A stretch of DNA of 64,000 nucleotides from Monocercomonoides exilis (taxonomy: Eukaryota; Preaxostyla; Oxymonadida; Polymastigidae). This document shows, piece after piece, positions 1-12,542 of the stretch (position 1 is its first letter; every line of letters starts with the position of its first letter). The stretch lies in NCBI GenBank assembly GCA_001643675.2, contig LSRY02000049.1, forward strand, positions 248,001 to 312,000, written 5' to 3'. Both the position numbers and the translations under genes were made by a program. Under the pieces are notes generated by a model. It was not told the DNA's origin. It ran no database searches and was given only the letters and a program-made list of their open reading frames with translations.

Positions 1-3000
1 TGCACCTCTGCCTCCTTCACCAGGCTCCGCAGGTGGCTCAGCTCTCTTTCCTGCTCCAGGAGCTCCCGCTGGACAGACGACAGAAGCACAAGCTGGTCAG
101 CGCCGGAAGAACTGGGAGAGGCAAGGGAAGAAGAAGACGACGATGATGATAAACTGGAAGGTTCTCCATTGTTGGCATGTGGACGAAGGTTGGATCGCGA
201 TCTAGTGGATAAATTCTTCGATAAGCGTAAAGAGGAAGTGGAAGCAGAAAGAGAAGAAGAAGAAGAAGAAGAAGAAGAAGAAGAAGAAGCAGGAGAACGC
301 GGTGTGTGGTTTTCGTTTGTCCCGACAGAATCTCTTCGGCTGATTGCGCTTTTCAGCTCTTCTTCCATCATCTCGTCGCTTTTCTCCGCCAAAAGCCGCT
401 TCTCTGCCTCTTCCTGGTCGAAGATGTCTCTCCTCAGCTCGTTGATCTCCTTCACCAGCGTCATGTTCTCCTTGATCAGCTGCGCAATCTCCCCCTGCTG
501 CACCATCCGCCCTTCCACCAGCCGCTGCTGCAGCTGCTTGATGTTCTTCTCCACATGGCTCCTCGCCCGCTCGTGCTCCCTCATCTCCGCACTCGTCCCT
601 TGCAGCACCGACCCTTCGGTGCCTATCATCAGCTCTGCTCTGGCATCGCCCCTCCCAAACGCAATGGACTGCCGCTGGAACACCCCACGCTGGCCAGGAC
701 GCGGACGCGACGTGGCTGCACTGAAAGTGGATGAAAGCGACGGGCGAGGGCCAGATTTGCCAAACTGACTGCTGCTGCTGCGCCCTTCGCTCGTCGACCG
801 CTCTGTTAAGGCGCCTCTTTTGGACAGAGGCAAACCAGAAAGCTTCTCCTTCCTCAGTGATTGTGATAGCATGGCACGACCATTGCTGCTGCTGTCTGAA
901 TCAAGCTGCCTTCCTCTCTCCGTCATGCTTCCCCTGCTGTTGTACTGCCCCACACTCCAACTGGCTCTCAGTGACATCCCCTCGCGACTGGTGAATGAGC
1001 CGCGCTTTTCAGCGTCTTCCATCATCTTCGCAATGCGCTCGCGCTCTTTCGCCTCTTTCTCCTTCTTCTTCCTCTCGTTCAGCATGCTCCGTGTGGCAGC
1101 AACAGTCTTTGCCATCGGTGGGGGAAGAGAGAACGTCTGCGAGGTGCTGCCGACAATCTCCTCTCCTTTCTTCATCTGCCCCTGCGCATTGCGCCCGACA
1201 TACTCTGTGTAGATGCGGATGAAGTCTGCCTTCAGCTGCTTCGGGTCGTCCAGGTGTGGCAGGCATTCGTTCAGCTCGCCTTCCAATTTGCGCTGATAGT
1301 CGGCCGTCGTCTGCAGGCGCCGCTGCTGCACCGACAGCTCCTGCACAAGCCCTGTCAGCGACAGCTGGCTCTCCAAAATGTCCATTGAAAGACGCGTCTT
1401 CTTCTGCTCGTAGTCGCTCAGCTCTTCTTTCATCGCAATGATCTGGTTCGTCAGATTCTGAGGGAAGAAGAAGAAAGAAATAAACAGAAAAAATAAATAA
1501 AGAAAGAAATAAATAAAAATAAATAAAATAAAAAATGAATGTATCAAATAAATTATAGTATTAATGTTTCATCAAATTTAATAAATTATCATTTTTCCTT
1601 TTCAAATAATAAAAAACTATTCAACCAAACCTCAATTTCATTTTCTCTGGGTGTAATTTTCGTGTTCAGCTCCTGTATCTTCCAATCCAGAACGAACTTG
1701 AATTTCTCGAGCTCCTGGTTCTTCTCCTTCAGATCAGCAATTCTGAATGCCTTGTCCTTCACCGTCTCCTCCCTCTCCACTTTCTCCTTGTTCAGCGCTG
1801 CTATTTCTGCCTCAATCTCCTCTGCCACATCTGACAAGTGCCCATGCTCCCTCACCTGCTCCTCCCACCGCTCCTTCGCCTCCGCCAGCTTCTGCTTCTT
1901 CGCCGCCACAACCGCCATCGCCTCTGCCCTCTCCGCTCGCCGCATCTCTGCTCTCTGCTTTTCATTGTACAGACGCGCCTCCAGCTCCGTCTGGCACTTC
2001 AGCAGCGCCACATCCCCCGTGTCCATCGTGAACAACCGGTCTGCCTCGTCTGCCTCGAGCACTTCTTCGATCTCTGCCGCCAGCCTCACACACTCCTCCT
2101 GCTGCTGCTTGATCTCTTCACTGAACGTGCGCTTCATCTCAGCCATTTCTTTCGCATGCGTCTCTCCCAGCGCCCTCATCTTGTTCTCCCACTCAATCGC
2201 CTGCTCTTTCTTCTCTGCCTCCACACTCTCCAGCGTCTGCGACAGATGCTCCAGCCGCTGTGCTGCCTGCACATCCAATCGTTGCTTCATCGAGGCATAT
2301 TGCTCGATAATGTCGTTCTTCTCCTTCCTTTTCGCTTCTCGTATCTCCTTCGTCTCCATCTTCATCAGATTTAGCCGCTTTATCTGGTCGTCAATGATCT
2401 TCGCGTGCTGCTTCTCAATCGCTGCAATCGTCGCCTGGCTGTCCTCTGCCATCCGCTTTCTCTTCTCCTTCCAGTTCAGATCAGCCTTGTGCACTTTCTC
2501 TTCCATGCTCTCCAGCTCCTTCATCGTCGTGTCATACGCCATCCGACTCACCTGCACCTCTTCTGCCCACTCCAGCTCCCCTCCGCTGTCTTTGCTTCCT
2601 TCGCCGCTTCTCTCTCTCTTCTTCCCCACTGCCACAGGCTCACTCGCCTCCAGCGCCTCCAAACTGTCTTCGTGCTGCTTCTGCCCAACAGACAAAACAA
2701 GATCCATCGGATCATCCTCACTCCCCATCTGCAGCTCAAACACAAGCGCTGTCCCGTCTGCTGCACAGCTCATCATCTGCACAGGCTCCTTCTTTCTTTG
2801 CCCGCTCTTGTTCTTCTTCGCACCTCCACTGCTGCTGCTTCCACTTGAACTGCCATCGCTGCCATGCTGGCGGTCTGGCTGATTGCCTGGTCGTAGCGAT
2901 GCAGTGATGATGGAAGTGATTCTGCTGTTGTGGATGGAGAATGCTGTCGGAGAAACTGTGTCACTCAGCGGCAGACGGAAGAATTTCATTGTGCCATCTG

Positions 3001-5568
3001 CACAGCCAACAATCAGCATCTCCTCGTCTGGTGTCAGCGCCATCGCAGAAATATCGCTCTCTTCCACATCGATCGATGCATATGTTGGCATCAGGCTACT
3101 GTCAAACACGCGAATACGGCCATCGTTGCATCCGAAAAAGAAGCTCGAAAAGTCGCTTGTATGTGCCAGTGCTGTCGCATACACGTTTGCTGATGCTGAG
3201 AATGTTGACTGCAAGGACGATTGCGATGATGATGAAGAGGAGCCTGCAGATGAACCAGCCGTCTTCTGCTTCTTGTCTGATGTGTTTGGCTTCGACTGTT
3301 CAGCTGGGAAATCAGGAATAGCCATCTTCAGCTGCACAAGGCGCGTAGACGTGTAAGTGCTCATGTCCCACAGGATTGCACACCCATCAGCTGCCGTTGT
3401 GATGCACAATGAATCATCTCCACTCCACGCTGCGTGCAACACCCGCCCTGAATGCCCAGCCACCACACCACCCGCAAGCACCCCCACGCTCTGCCCTGCC
3501 CAGAAGTCGTACACCTGCACCACCTGCGAGATTGATGCCACAAAGCGGTGCCCGCCATTTGAGATGACAGCTGTCCGGCAGCCGCGCAGAGAAGAGTACT
3601 GCCGCCCCACCTGCTGCGACAGGCCGTCCAGCAAGATGTTGTAGATGCCTAAGTGTTGTTCTTGGCCAATGAGGGCAAAATGACCCGTGGGATGAACTGA
3701 GACACATGTCAAAGGACCCCCTGATTCAGAAAGGGATGTGGCAAACAAAAGAGCAGAAAAGGAGGATGAGGACGAAGATGAGGCGGAGGAAGATGTTGAA
3801 GAAGAAGCAGAAGAAGAAGAAAAAGAAGACGTTGCGAGAGAATGCGAAGAGGAAATGATTGGGAAAGTGACGCCGCGTGCGCTGCCATCAGAGGAGATTG
3901 TGACACACACCGAGCGAAGAACAGCACGAGAGGCAGAAATGACAGCCCCTCTGTGCCATTGGGGAATGATGTCTGTGACAAGAGGGAGAAGCGGCTCGAC
4001 TGAAGCTGAAGTGCGAAGTGAGTTGAAAGGTGTATCCGAAGAAGAAGAAGAAGATGATGATGATGATGATGAGGTCGAAGAAGAAGCTGATGCAGAAGAA
4101 GATGAAGAGGTTCCAGCGTTTGATCGAGCGCGGAAGGAAACTGCGGTGTAAAGAGGCGAAGTGACTGGCCCAAATGAAATCAGGCCATTTTGTGAAGGAG
4201 AAGTGTTTGAAGATGAAAGAGATGGTGTAATGGTGAGTACAGAATTGGCATTGGAGGAGGGAGAAGAAGAAGAAGAAGAGTCGAGGGAGTTTGAGGAAGA
4301 AGAGGAAGTAATTGAAGGAAGTGAAATGGTAGACATTAAATGGGAAGAGATAGTTATGCCCGTGTTTGCCGAGCGTGTCGGGTTCATATCTCCGCGGAGA
4401 ATTTGCCCTTTGGAAGTGGCGATGCAGATGATTCCAGAGTTAGGCTGCAGAATAGAAGCATCCACAATCTCGCAGCCAGACAGCACAAACGTCGACATCA
4501 CGCGATACTCAGTCTGTGCTGATGAAGGCCTGTTAGAAAGAAGGCTGATGTCTGAGGAAGAGTTCATCATTCCTGTGTCATTCGAAATTGAAGATGCAGA
4601 TGCAGATGCAGATGCAGTAAGGCTGCTATTTAACAGGGAATGGTCTCCTTCCATTACGGGATCTGTTGACGACGCAACAGAATTTTCAAAGGAGACAACA
4701 CAACCCCCATCGACTATGACGCAAAAACCACGCATTGTTGGAACAATCTTGCGAGGAATTGCTCCTCCTTCGATTCTTCCGCATATTCCTTTAACTTCGT
4801 TAGATTCTACCAATTCCAGAATTCCATCGTCTCTTCCCACAATCAGGCGAGAAGCAGATACCCAAGCCATTGATGTGTAATTTTTCAGATTTTTAGTTCC
4901 AAACGCCCCTGGAATAGATTTAATGATTGTATCATCCAATTTTAACACTCTGAAAAATTGTTCTCCACAAATGTATATGGTTTTGGAGTCAAGCAGATGG
5001 AAACAAGCTTGAAGAATTGCTCCTGGATTTTCCAACTTTAAAGAAGTAACTTGTTTTGCTGTCATTGTTCCAGAGTCTATTCTCCAAACAGTAAGAATGG
5101 ATTCTCGTACAGTGAGTTTGGCTAAACACATCAAATAACGAGAATCTCCAGAAAAAGTCAACGTTGTAATATTCTGACATTCAACGATCAAAGGAGTTCG
5201 AAGCTTACGTGAAGGATTGGTCCAGTCTGGAATAACGCTTATGCTCCACTTGATATTTGCTACGAATTATCGGATAAAAAAAATAAAACTCAAAATTTAA
5301 GTTGTTTCAAACATTCTTGTTGTGCGTAAGCAAGCATCTTGAATCTTGAAGACTGTGGAGATGCAACAAGTGTCCTTATTGGCTTATTACTGTTGCTTAC
5401 GCGGAAAAACTCTTGATGGTTCTCATTGCTTGTTAGATCATTGGAAGTTTTTAATGAATAAATACTTACAAATTTTCCGCAAGGATATGCAATATCCCTA
5501 TCATCTATAACTGCAAGGCAGTTTGGATACAATGAAGAACCAAATGAGTTTATTAATCGGACAGTCAT
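1..5568 (-). CDS. CFAP57: CFAP57 (WDR65)-like flagellar WD40/coiled-coil protein, C-terminus off window
   Basis: Three exons are visible: 5313-5568, 1631-5259 and 1457 down to the window edge, with introns 5260-5312 (donor GTTTGA) and 1458-1630 (donor GTTTGG). Phases join cleanly, giving about 1,780 residues before the edge. The N-terminal half is a WD40 double propeller. Its hallmarks are IAYPCGKFVSIYS near residue 30, CVSVHPTGHFALIGQ, SLRGCRTAVISNGGHRF and SGDDSLCITTAADG, in the order known for CFAP57. The second half is a long coiled coil, followed by the LPHLDDPKQLKADFIRIYTEY segment typical of the CFAP57 tail. In the family this protein acts in the ciliary axoneme (inner-arm dynein/nexin-link region), so the organism is flagellate. 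Large Ser-rich insertions (for example plus 3750-3830 and 4020-4100) interrupt propeller loops. The start at 5568 was chosen because the family begins just before the first propeller strand; the frame stays open upstream. Confidence 0.85.
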
Positions 5569-5928
5569 TACTTTTGTTCTTGCAAAACAACGAGAACAAA
5601 GCAAAGCCCGTTTTGTTGGCCCATATTGTTTTCTTTCAAAAATGAGATTCTCATCAAATTTGAAGATGGCTGTTAAATAAATAACTTAATTTTCTGAATT
5701 GATTTCATAGTTCTATATACTTTCATTTAACTTCTATAAAATAACTCTTTCATTCCCACTTTCCTCATTTTTTAATTTTTCACAAATAAAATTTTGTTTT
5801 TCATAAATAATTCAAAAAATAATCTTTTATAAATCAAGTGACGAACATGTTTTTGTCATCGCTTGAAGTGACCCGTCAAAAGAGTCAAAAAAGTTATTGG
5901 AAAAGGTTTAAGCACAAAAAAGCTAAAT
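5569..5928. other. Intergenic, CFAP57 start to rpl3 stop
   Basis: 360 bases, AT-rich. The CFAP57 frame stays open upstream to an acceptor-like TTTAACAG near 5669, so a short upstream exon is possible. Nothing else is visible. Confidence 0.5.
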
Positions 5929-7155
5929 TTAATTAGATTTCTTGTTGTCTCTAACCTTCTTGGAGGCAACATATTGAGCTGCTTTCTCAGCGTGTGTCTG
6001 GAAGCGACCATGTCCGAATTTGGAAGATGTATCGATGAACTTAAGATAAGTTGGTCTTCTCTCGCGCTCTGGGCGAATTGATTTTCTGATTGTGATAACT
6101 CTCTTTTTGGTACCAACAACACCTCCCTTGATCATCAGCCAATCATTTGTAACTTTTCCGTAGTGTGGGAATCCACCAAGAGGTGTGATTCCTTTCTCTG
6201 TCAGATCTGAATCAGTGGTAGCTGATTTTCTGTCTCCAGCACGTCCAATACGATAGATCTTCTTGTTCACTTCAGTTCTGTGGAAGAACCCGTGCTGACC
6301 TGTACGGGCCACTGTGCGCATCACACGCGATGGATGCCATGCACCAATGCAAGCAACCTTCCTGCGCCCACGATGGGATTTTCTTTGAAGCTTACGAACA
6401 CCCCAACGAGCAACAACACCCTGAGTTCCGTGACCACGAGAGATACCGATCAGATCGACCATCTCGTCTTCGCTGAACACAGTGCTGACGCGCACTTGCT
6501 TTTCGAACAATTGATAAGCAAAGTGAACTTTGGCAGCCATGGCTCCACCGTTCACTTGGATCTCCATCAAATGAGCTTTCTTTTGTCCAATGTTGACCAT
6601 TTTCATTTGAGTGTGGGCCAAGACGCGCAGAACGGTGCAGTGCTTCACAATACGTTCCAATTGTTTCTTGTAGTTGGCATCGAATTTGCCAGAGTACTTG
6701 GTGAAGGCGAGCTTCTTGGACTTGTACCATTTCTTGTAGAACTTTCTTTTGACGCTGACGTCCAAGGATTTGGCCCAGAGTGTTGTCAATGAGCGCAGAC
6801 CACGTGGAGTCTCAATGTATCCCACCATACCGCACACAACCATTGGTGGGCATTCCAAAATTGTCACTTGTTCGCAAACTTCGTGACGATTTGCACGTGC
6901 TCCGTCAGTTTCACGGATAACGTGTGTGCATCCAGCCTTATATCCCATGAATGCTGTCAAGTGGCATGGCTTCTTGGGATCATCCTATAAAGGCAATATA
7001 TCGCAAAATTATCAAATAACAAAGATCCCAAATAACAAGGCAAAATTTCACACCTTTGGGAATGACTTAATCTTACCTTTTCCTCTGCGGCAACGCTTGC
7101 GTGGTGTAAATCCAAGACTTCCGTGACGGGGATGCTCGTATTTGCAGTGAGACAT
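5929..7155 (-). CDS. RPL3: Ribosomal protein L3 (uL3), cytosolic large subunit
   Basis: Exon 1 is 7054-7155 (34 codons, beginning [12 protein letters not shown]) and exon 2 is 5929-6984. They are separated by a 69-bp intron with donor GTGTGA and acceptor TTTATAG. The join yields KIKSFPK then [12 protein letters not shown], as expected for eukaryotic L3. The total is 385 residues, close to the 387 of yeast. Family marks are present: [24 protein letters not shown], the [14 protein letters not shown] segment, the [15 protein letters not shown] loop and the [17 protein letters not shown] stretch near the peptidyl transferase centre, whose histidine is methylated in many eukaryotes. It binds 23S/28S-type rRNA early in 60S assembly. 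The gene ends with TAA after a basic tail, which shows that TAA is a true stop in this genome. Confidence 0.98.
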
Positions 7156-7242
7156 ATCGATCGATTGATCTGAAATTCCATTTTTTGTATAGAAAAATTA
7201 CCCAAAAGCAAATTGTTTAAAAAAACATAATTTTCATAATTG

Positions 7243-8719
7243 CTAAATGTGAATTGAAAAAGGTGCATTTTTAATAAGATTTTCGAATAATTCAAGTTGA
7301 ACCGAAAGAATATCGATTTTCACTCGATCATTTTCAGTTTCTGAAACAGACGACCAGGGAAGATTTTCAATACCTAAAAGTATAAATGATGTGCAAATAA
7401 TAAATACAAAAAATTTGTCATTTACAATAAATATAACAATCATACATCCAAATCGTTGTTCAGTTGATTCTTCATCGTTTCCAGTAATCTCTTTTAGCTT
7501 TGCAAGTCTCAGCTTTATCTGTTCTTCTGCCAGATTTTTAGGTGGAGCTTCTTGTGCAGCAATCCAACGGTTGTCCTTTTCTTCCTCCTTCTTCTTTTGC
7601 TCTGACTCGTCCATTATCCGAGTCAAGTCCCAAAGCTTCCCCATTTCCTTCCGAAGCTCTTCGGCTGTTGCTTTCGCAAAGGCGTACGTTGATTTTTGAA
7701 CAACGAAATTTTCTTCTTTTAATGATGGCTTTTGCTTGGGCAAGCGGTTGTTTGCTGCAATGATGGTACCAATTACATTTAGAGATGTCGACAATACCTG
7801 AATAAAAAACGAGAAAATTCATCGATTTTACAAAAAAAGTGAAACATTAAAGAATAAAATATGAAATTTTGTTTGGAGAAAAAATTTCTCTTTATTTGAA
7901 CACACATCGACGTTTTCAGCTGGAGACGTGCAAAATATTTTCATCAGCACAAACGCCAGCGAAGCAATGTCATTCAGCAGGGCGCAAAGGAAGCAATGCA
8001 TTTTATCGTCTGGATCAGCAAACTTCAGAAACAAAGGCGATCGCAAGAATTGATACAGCTCTCTTCTCAAAGTGGTGAGAATCTGAGCAAATGCCAAGTT
8101 TGAATGAACAAACAGCAAAGAATGCGATTCGTCTGTCATTTTTGTGCCTGAAGAAGGATCAGGCGATGAATAAAACGCGTTTAAGCCTTTCTTTGCACTC
8201 ACCATTTCTTCAAAGGCAGATGGAGGACGAGGAATAAGAGAGACAATAATCGCACAAACAAGCAAAATTGAACTGAAAATGGTGTTTTCCTCGTTGGCTT
8301 CTAAATTTTCTAAAGAGCGGCTGAAATGATGAGGACTGTCAGGCTGTGAAAGAAGAGCAAGAACAGAGGCAGCTGTTCGATGAAATGGCATTTGATATTC
8401 AGAAGGGAAGACGCGACATGCATACGATGTGAGAGAGGCAGCAAGTTGAAATGCAACGCTGGAAGAGAAAAGATAAAAAGTTGCTTCGTCTCTGCTTCGC
8501 TCCCAGGCAGATAGCGACAAGGCAGATGATGCAGCTGAATGAATATGTGTGTGTGATGCTAATGAGTCCATAAGAGGATGACGAGTCATCAATGAGAGAA
8601 GATCTCTGCATAGAGCTGTTTCTGTTGAAGTGAGTGAAAATTGATTAGATTTGATAGAATTGAATTTTGAATGAAATGAAGAAGTGACAGTTGAAGAAGA
8701 AGAAGAAGAAGAAGAAGAA

Positions 8720-8750
<31 letters not shown>

Positions 8751-10378
8751 AAGAAGAAGAAGGGCACATAGGCACGCTCAATGACATTGAATGCTCCATT
8801 GCTCTATTTACGGCCTGTGAGATCAGAATCGATCCACGGCTAGACAGCTGAACAGAATTTGTAGACAGCATTGAAAGTGCAAATGGGGTTGCTATTTGGA
8901 GAAGTGTAGGAGGAGGCAGAATGCTTGGAACGATTGAAGAGCAGAACGAGTATTGTGTGTTGAAATAGAAAAAAGCTGCTCTTCCAAACTTGCTGAACGG
9001 TGTGTTGAGAGCATTTGGCTGTTGGTTTTGTTCAGATGAAGTGTTATCTTCGCAGATGAAATGAGGAAGTGCATTCTCATCTGGCTCAATCACAATCTGA
9101 CGAAAGACATTCGACGGAGGCGTCTGTGTGATGTACTGAATTTGAGGCATTGGGCTGACAATGTCATTCCACGTGCATCCAAGTCGCAGAAACAAATATT
9201 CAAGCTCTTCCAAGTATTCTGAGAGCTGCTTGCCTTCCTTCATTCTTTTTCTTTCCATTTTCTGATCTGTTTTTGGATCTCCATTAGAAAAAGGAGACAT
9301 AACTGGATTTGTGAATGCTTCTCGGAGTTTAATTTCATCAACAGAGAGTGCTCTCGAAGCGATCAAATGCCCCAACAAAAAGAAAAGTGCGTGCTTTCCC
9401 ATTCGAAGCTGAAGAGGAGATATTGCCGTGCCTGTTTGAGCATTCTGTGTTGTTGTGCTATCTTCAGAGGCAACTTGTGAAGTGCAATTAGAAGCAGAAG
9501 TAGATAAAGACTGAGAATGTGTAGAAGAGGAAACAGAAGCAATTGATTGAAGAAGTTTAATTGCTAACGGAAATAATGGCGAAAGACCTTTGAGTGGAGA
9601 TTTAATTGGACGAAGGGATTCAACGTGTAAATCTTTCTCTTTTGAATGCAGCCCTTCAGAGCAATTTGACGAAGATGAAGAAGATGAAGATCCGGATTCC
9701 TCGCTTGTTGATCCCACTTCAGAATTTACTTCATAATTTTGATTTATTCTCTGTTGATTTTGTTGTGACTCTTCTTCATATTCGTCGTCATCTTCTTCAA
9801 AATCATAATGAACTGGTGGTGAAAGAAAATGAGGAAGCTCAATTTTGTACCCTTTATGTGGATGAGCAATTCGAGGGATTATTATAGATAAGAAAGTTAT
9901 TAGATATTTTATCGGACTGCGAGTTCTATTCATAACTAAATACAGAAAGTTCAAAATGTTCGATAGATTTTGCAAAATAGTCAAAAATATGCAAACCTGT
10001 TTGATGCCAAATAGAAAATACATAATTGATAATTGGATATTTTGGTGATTCTTTGTCTTTTGCCATTTCTTGTTCTAGAAGAAATATAATCTCTTTTGAT
10101 GACGAGGCTTGAGCGCAACAATGTTCAAGAGCCTTTTCAATCCATAAAAAATAAAACATAACTAAATGTTTTAATAGCAAGGTATCTGCACTGCAAACCT
10201 TTAAAGAATTAGATGCGATTTTTCTGTTTTCATGAGAAATAAGGCGGGTCAAGGCTGGAACAATTTCCCAAAGAAAATCATCAACTTCAACGTGTGTAAA
10301 GTTTAAAATTTTACTGAGTTCATCACATTTGGAAGAATCAGATGAATCTGCAGCAAGGCAAACAAGACATGATTCCAT
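7243..10378 (-). CDS. Unrecognised 964-residue protein, four exons
   Basis: Exons are 9997-10378, 7906-9935, 7446-7797 and 7243-7373. The introns (61, 108 and 72 bp) have donors GTTTGC, GTGTGT and GTATGA, and all phases match. I do not recognise the family. The first 130 residues look alpha-helical. Residues 160-220 are acidic and Ser-rich. The middle contains long helical, mildly hydrophobic segments broken by Ser runs, including about 20 Ser coded by GAA/AAG repeats at plus 8698-8763. The last 130 residues are charged and coiled-coil-like (KATAEELRKEMGKLWDL). No signal peptide or clear membrane span is seen. An armadillo/HEAT-like scaffold is possible from the helical pattern, but this is only an impression. 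The stop (TAG) lies 87 bp from the rpl3 start on the same strand. Confidence 0.75.
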
Positions 10379-10566
10379 TTATATTTTTTAATTTCCTTTT
10401 TAATCTATTCAAACAAATATAATATCACTGTTGAAGCAACTTAAACTAATTGTTAAAATAGAAATCTAATGATTTTATTTATTCCAACTTATTTCTTTTT
10501 TATAAAAAAGTGTGATCTTACCATAGGAAAAGATTATCACTTATCATCTTCCGTTTAAGTTTCTTC
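10379..10566. promoter_or_regulatory. Shared upstream region of two divergent genes
   Basis: 188 AT-rich bases separate the start codons of the 964-residue gene (minus) and the DUF4336-like gene (plus). It must carry both promoters, but I cannot identify a specific motif. Confidence 0.4.
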
Positions 10567-11889
10567 ATGAACATTTTCATTTTGTTATTGGGATTTATTG
10601 TTGCATTTTATGTTATTCGCCAATTAATGAGATTCTATAGAAAATGTATGCTTGCTTTTTAACGACAATTTGAAAGCGTAATTTGTTGTTCAGTCACTTC
10701 TGTTCGTGTATGGAAAGAAAATATTAACAAGCATGGACCATTAGAACAGATACTGTTTGTAACAATTTTATATCAGCGATCAATAAAAATATCTACAATT
10801 AATGTTCATTGATAAATATTTTTAGTCCTGGAATCTACAGAGTTGCTGTTCAACATGGGAAATTGACATGGTTTGCTCATTTTAAACTCCTCGGCTATTT
10901 TTTTATTAATCTTATTTAGCAACATGTACGTTTATCCAATGATGAAAGGTGGAATGCTCATAATTAACCCAATGATTGTAAATGAAGCTGTTCTGAAGCA
11001 AATCTTACAATTAGGGAACCCAACCGTTCTTGCAATTTTATGTGATGATCAATTTTGCCCGGTTCATACAAAGGATGTTGCGGCTTGGAGGAAAAAATTC
11101 CCAGAAAGCGTTTTTGCTTGGTATGAATTTTGTTTTGCTTGTTAATAAATTTTATTTCAATTGCGTTATAGCCCGAATAAGCATTATCAGAGACTTGTTA
11201 AAGATATTCCTTTGGTTGAATTTCTTGATACAACATTGGAAATGCAAATCAAATATGAAGGTAAAAATTTGTTATTCCACGAACATTTTCAATTTTTTTA
11301 TTTGAAATTTTATCGAAATTTTCAGATGTTTCTGTCAGATTCCCTTGCGACGATCGTTCTGAATTACACATGCTTTTGACAGTGAAAGATGGAAAAGCCA
11401 ACACAGAAGAAGAAAATCGGGCACTTGTTGTTGGAGAGATGCTTCATGGAGACAATTCGGATCGTATGTTACAATTTCAGTTCAAATCATATTTTTAATT
11501 CTGCAAATCTCATAATTTTATATTTTTACAATATTTCTGATATTCATTTGTTTTTTTGCATAATATCTCAACTTTATTATTTTTATTTTTTTCATTATTC
11601 TCCAGCCAAAAATATCCATGAGACTACGATCGGCCGAGTGATGTCAACAATGTTTAAGCAACGTGCACAGATTGGCGGACACTTTGCCCGAATGGCCGAG
11701 AATGAGCACCTGATGGGTATTCTTCCATCACATGGCCTGCCACTGGTAGAGTCAGCTGACGCCTCATCCTCCTCATCCAGCTCCTCATCACTTCCCAGAC
11801 AGAATATTGGTGTTGCAAAGGAAACGCTGTTGAAAATAGCAGCAACTTATCCAAAGGAGAAGCCTAAGGATAGCAAAAAATCACAGTAG
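10567..11889 (+). CDS. Membrane-anchored DUF4336-like protein, seven exons
   Basis: Exons are 10567-10645, 10694-10754, 10826-10870, 10920-11120, 11172-11260, 11326-11463 and 11606-11889. All phases agree and the product is about 332 residues. The N-terminus (IFILLLGFIVAFYVIRQL) is one membrane anchor followed by basic residues. The body contains MYVYPMMKGGMLIINPMIVN, an alternating helix/strand stretch and DQFCPVHTKDVAAWRKKFP. This order resembles DUF4336-type proteins, which are relatives of the metallo-beta-lactamase fold. The HxHxDH metal signature of true metallo-beta-lactamases is not visible, so no hydrolase activity can be claimed. The C-terminus has a nine-Ser run and a Lys-rich tail. 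Five of the six donors are GTNTGN. The function is unknown and the family resemblance is from memory. Confidence 0.75.
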
Positions 11890-12542
11890 GTTTATTTGTA
11901 GATGACATTATTTTGTTAAACGTTGTCTGCACAGTTGGATATTCACTCTATGTTTGCATCTTTCATTTTTACAGAATATTGTCGTTTTCATTTTATTGAA
12001 TAAGAAATGCTTCAAGCCTTTCGCACTTATGTTTCATCTTTTTATCATTTGTGAAGAACTTTATTTTTCTTCTTCTTCTTTTCTTCCTCTTTTTTTTTTT
12101 TGACTTATGTAAAAACTATTTTTAAAACAATTTTCTACAAATTCAAAACAATAGGTATTGCTCAACAATAAAGAAAAATTGTATTCAGCCTCTAAAAACA
12201 ACATATTTTTTTTCAAAATGAAAATAAATGATAATAATGGAAATAAAAAACAGTGTTTGCATATCAAATAAAAAGCAGCTTTCCCAAAGATTCATACGAA
12301 TAATTGCAGCTTTCTATTTGTTTCATTGTATAATTCTCTTTGTAAATTTTTACATAAAGTCAATAAAAAATAACAAGTATTACACACAAATAACATCATC
12401 AAAAAAAAAAAAAAAATTAATTTAAAAAGAAAAAGAAATTCCAAAAGATTAAACTTTCAATCTTAAATAGCTTCACTCTAAAAAATAAAATAAAACATAA
12501 CAAAACAAAATAAAATCAACATGGCTTCTAATTCTTCGCTTT
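11890..12542. other. Intergenic between convergent genes
   Basis: 653 bases between the end of the DUF4336-like gene and the end of the CK1 gene. It is AT-rich with A-runs (for example 12402-12414) and holds no coding sequence or RNA gene that I can recognise. Confidence 0.5.

Noticed and set aside
3738-4880. Plus-strand acidic frames opposite the CFAP57 propeller
   Set aside because: They are antisense to Ser-rich loops of a clear CFAP57 frame.
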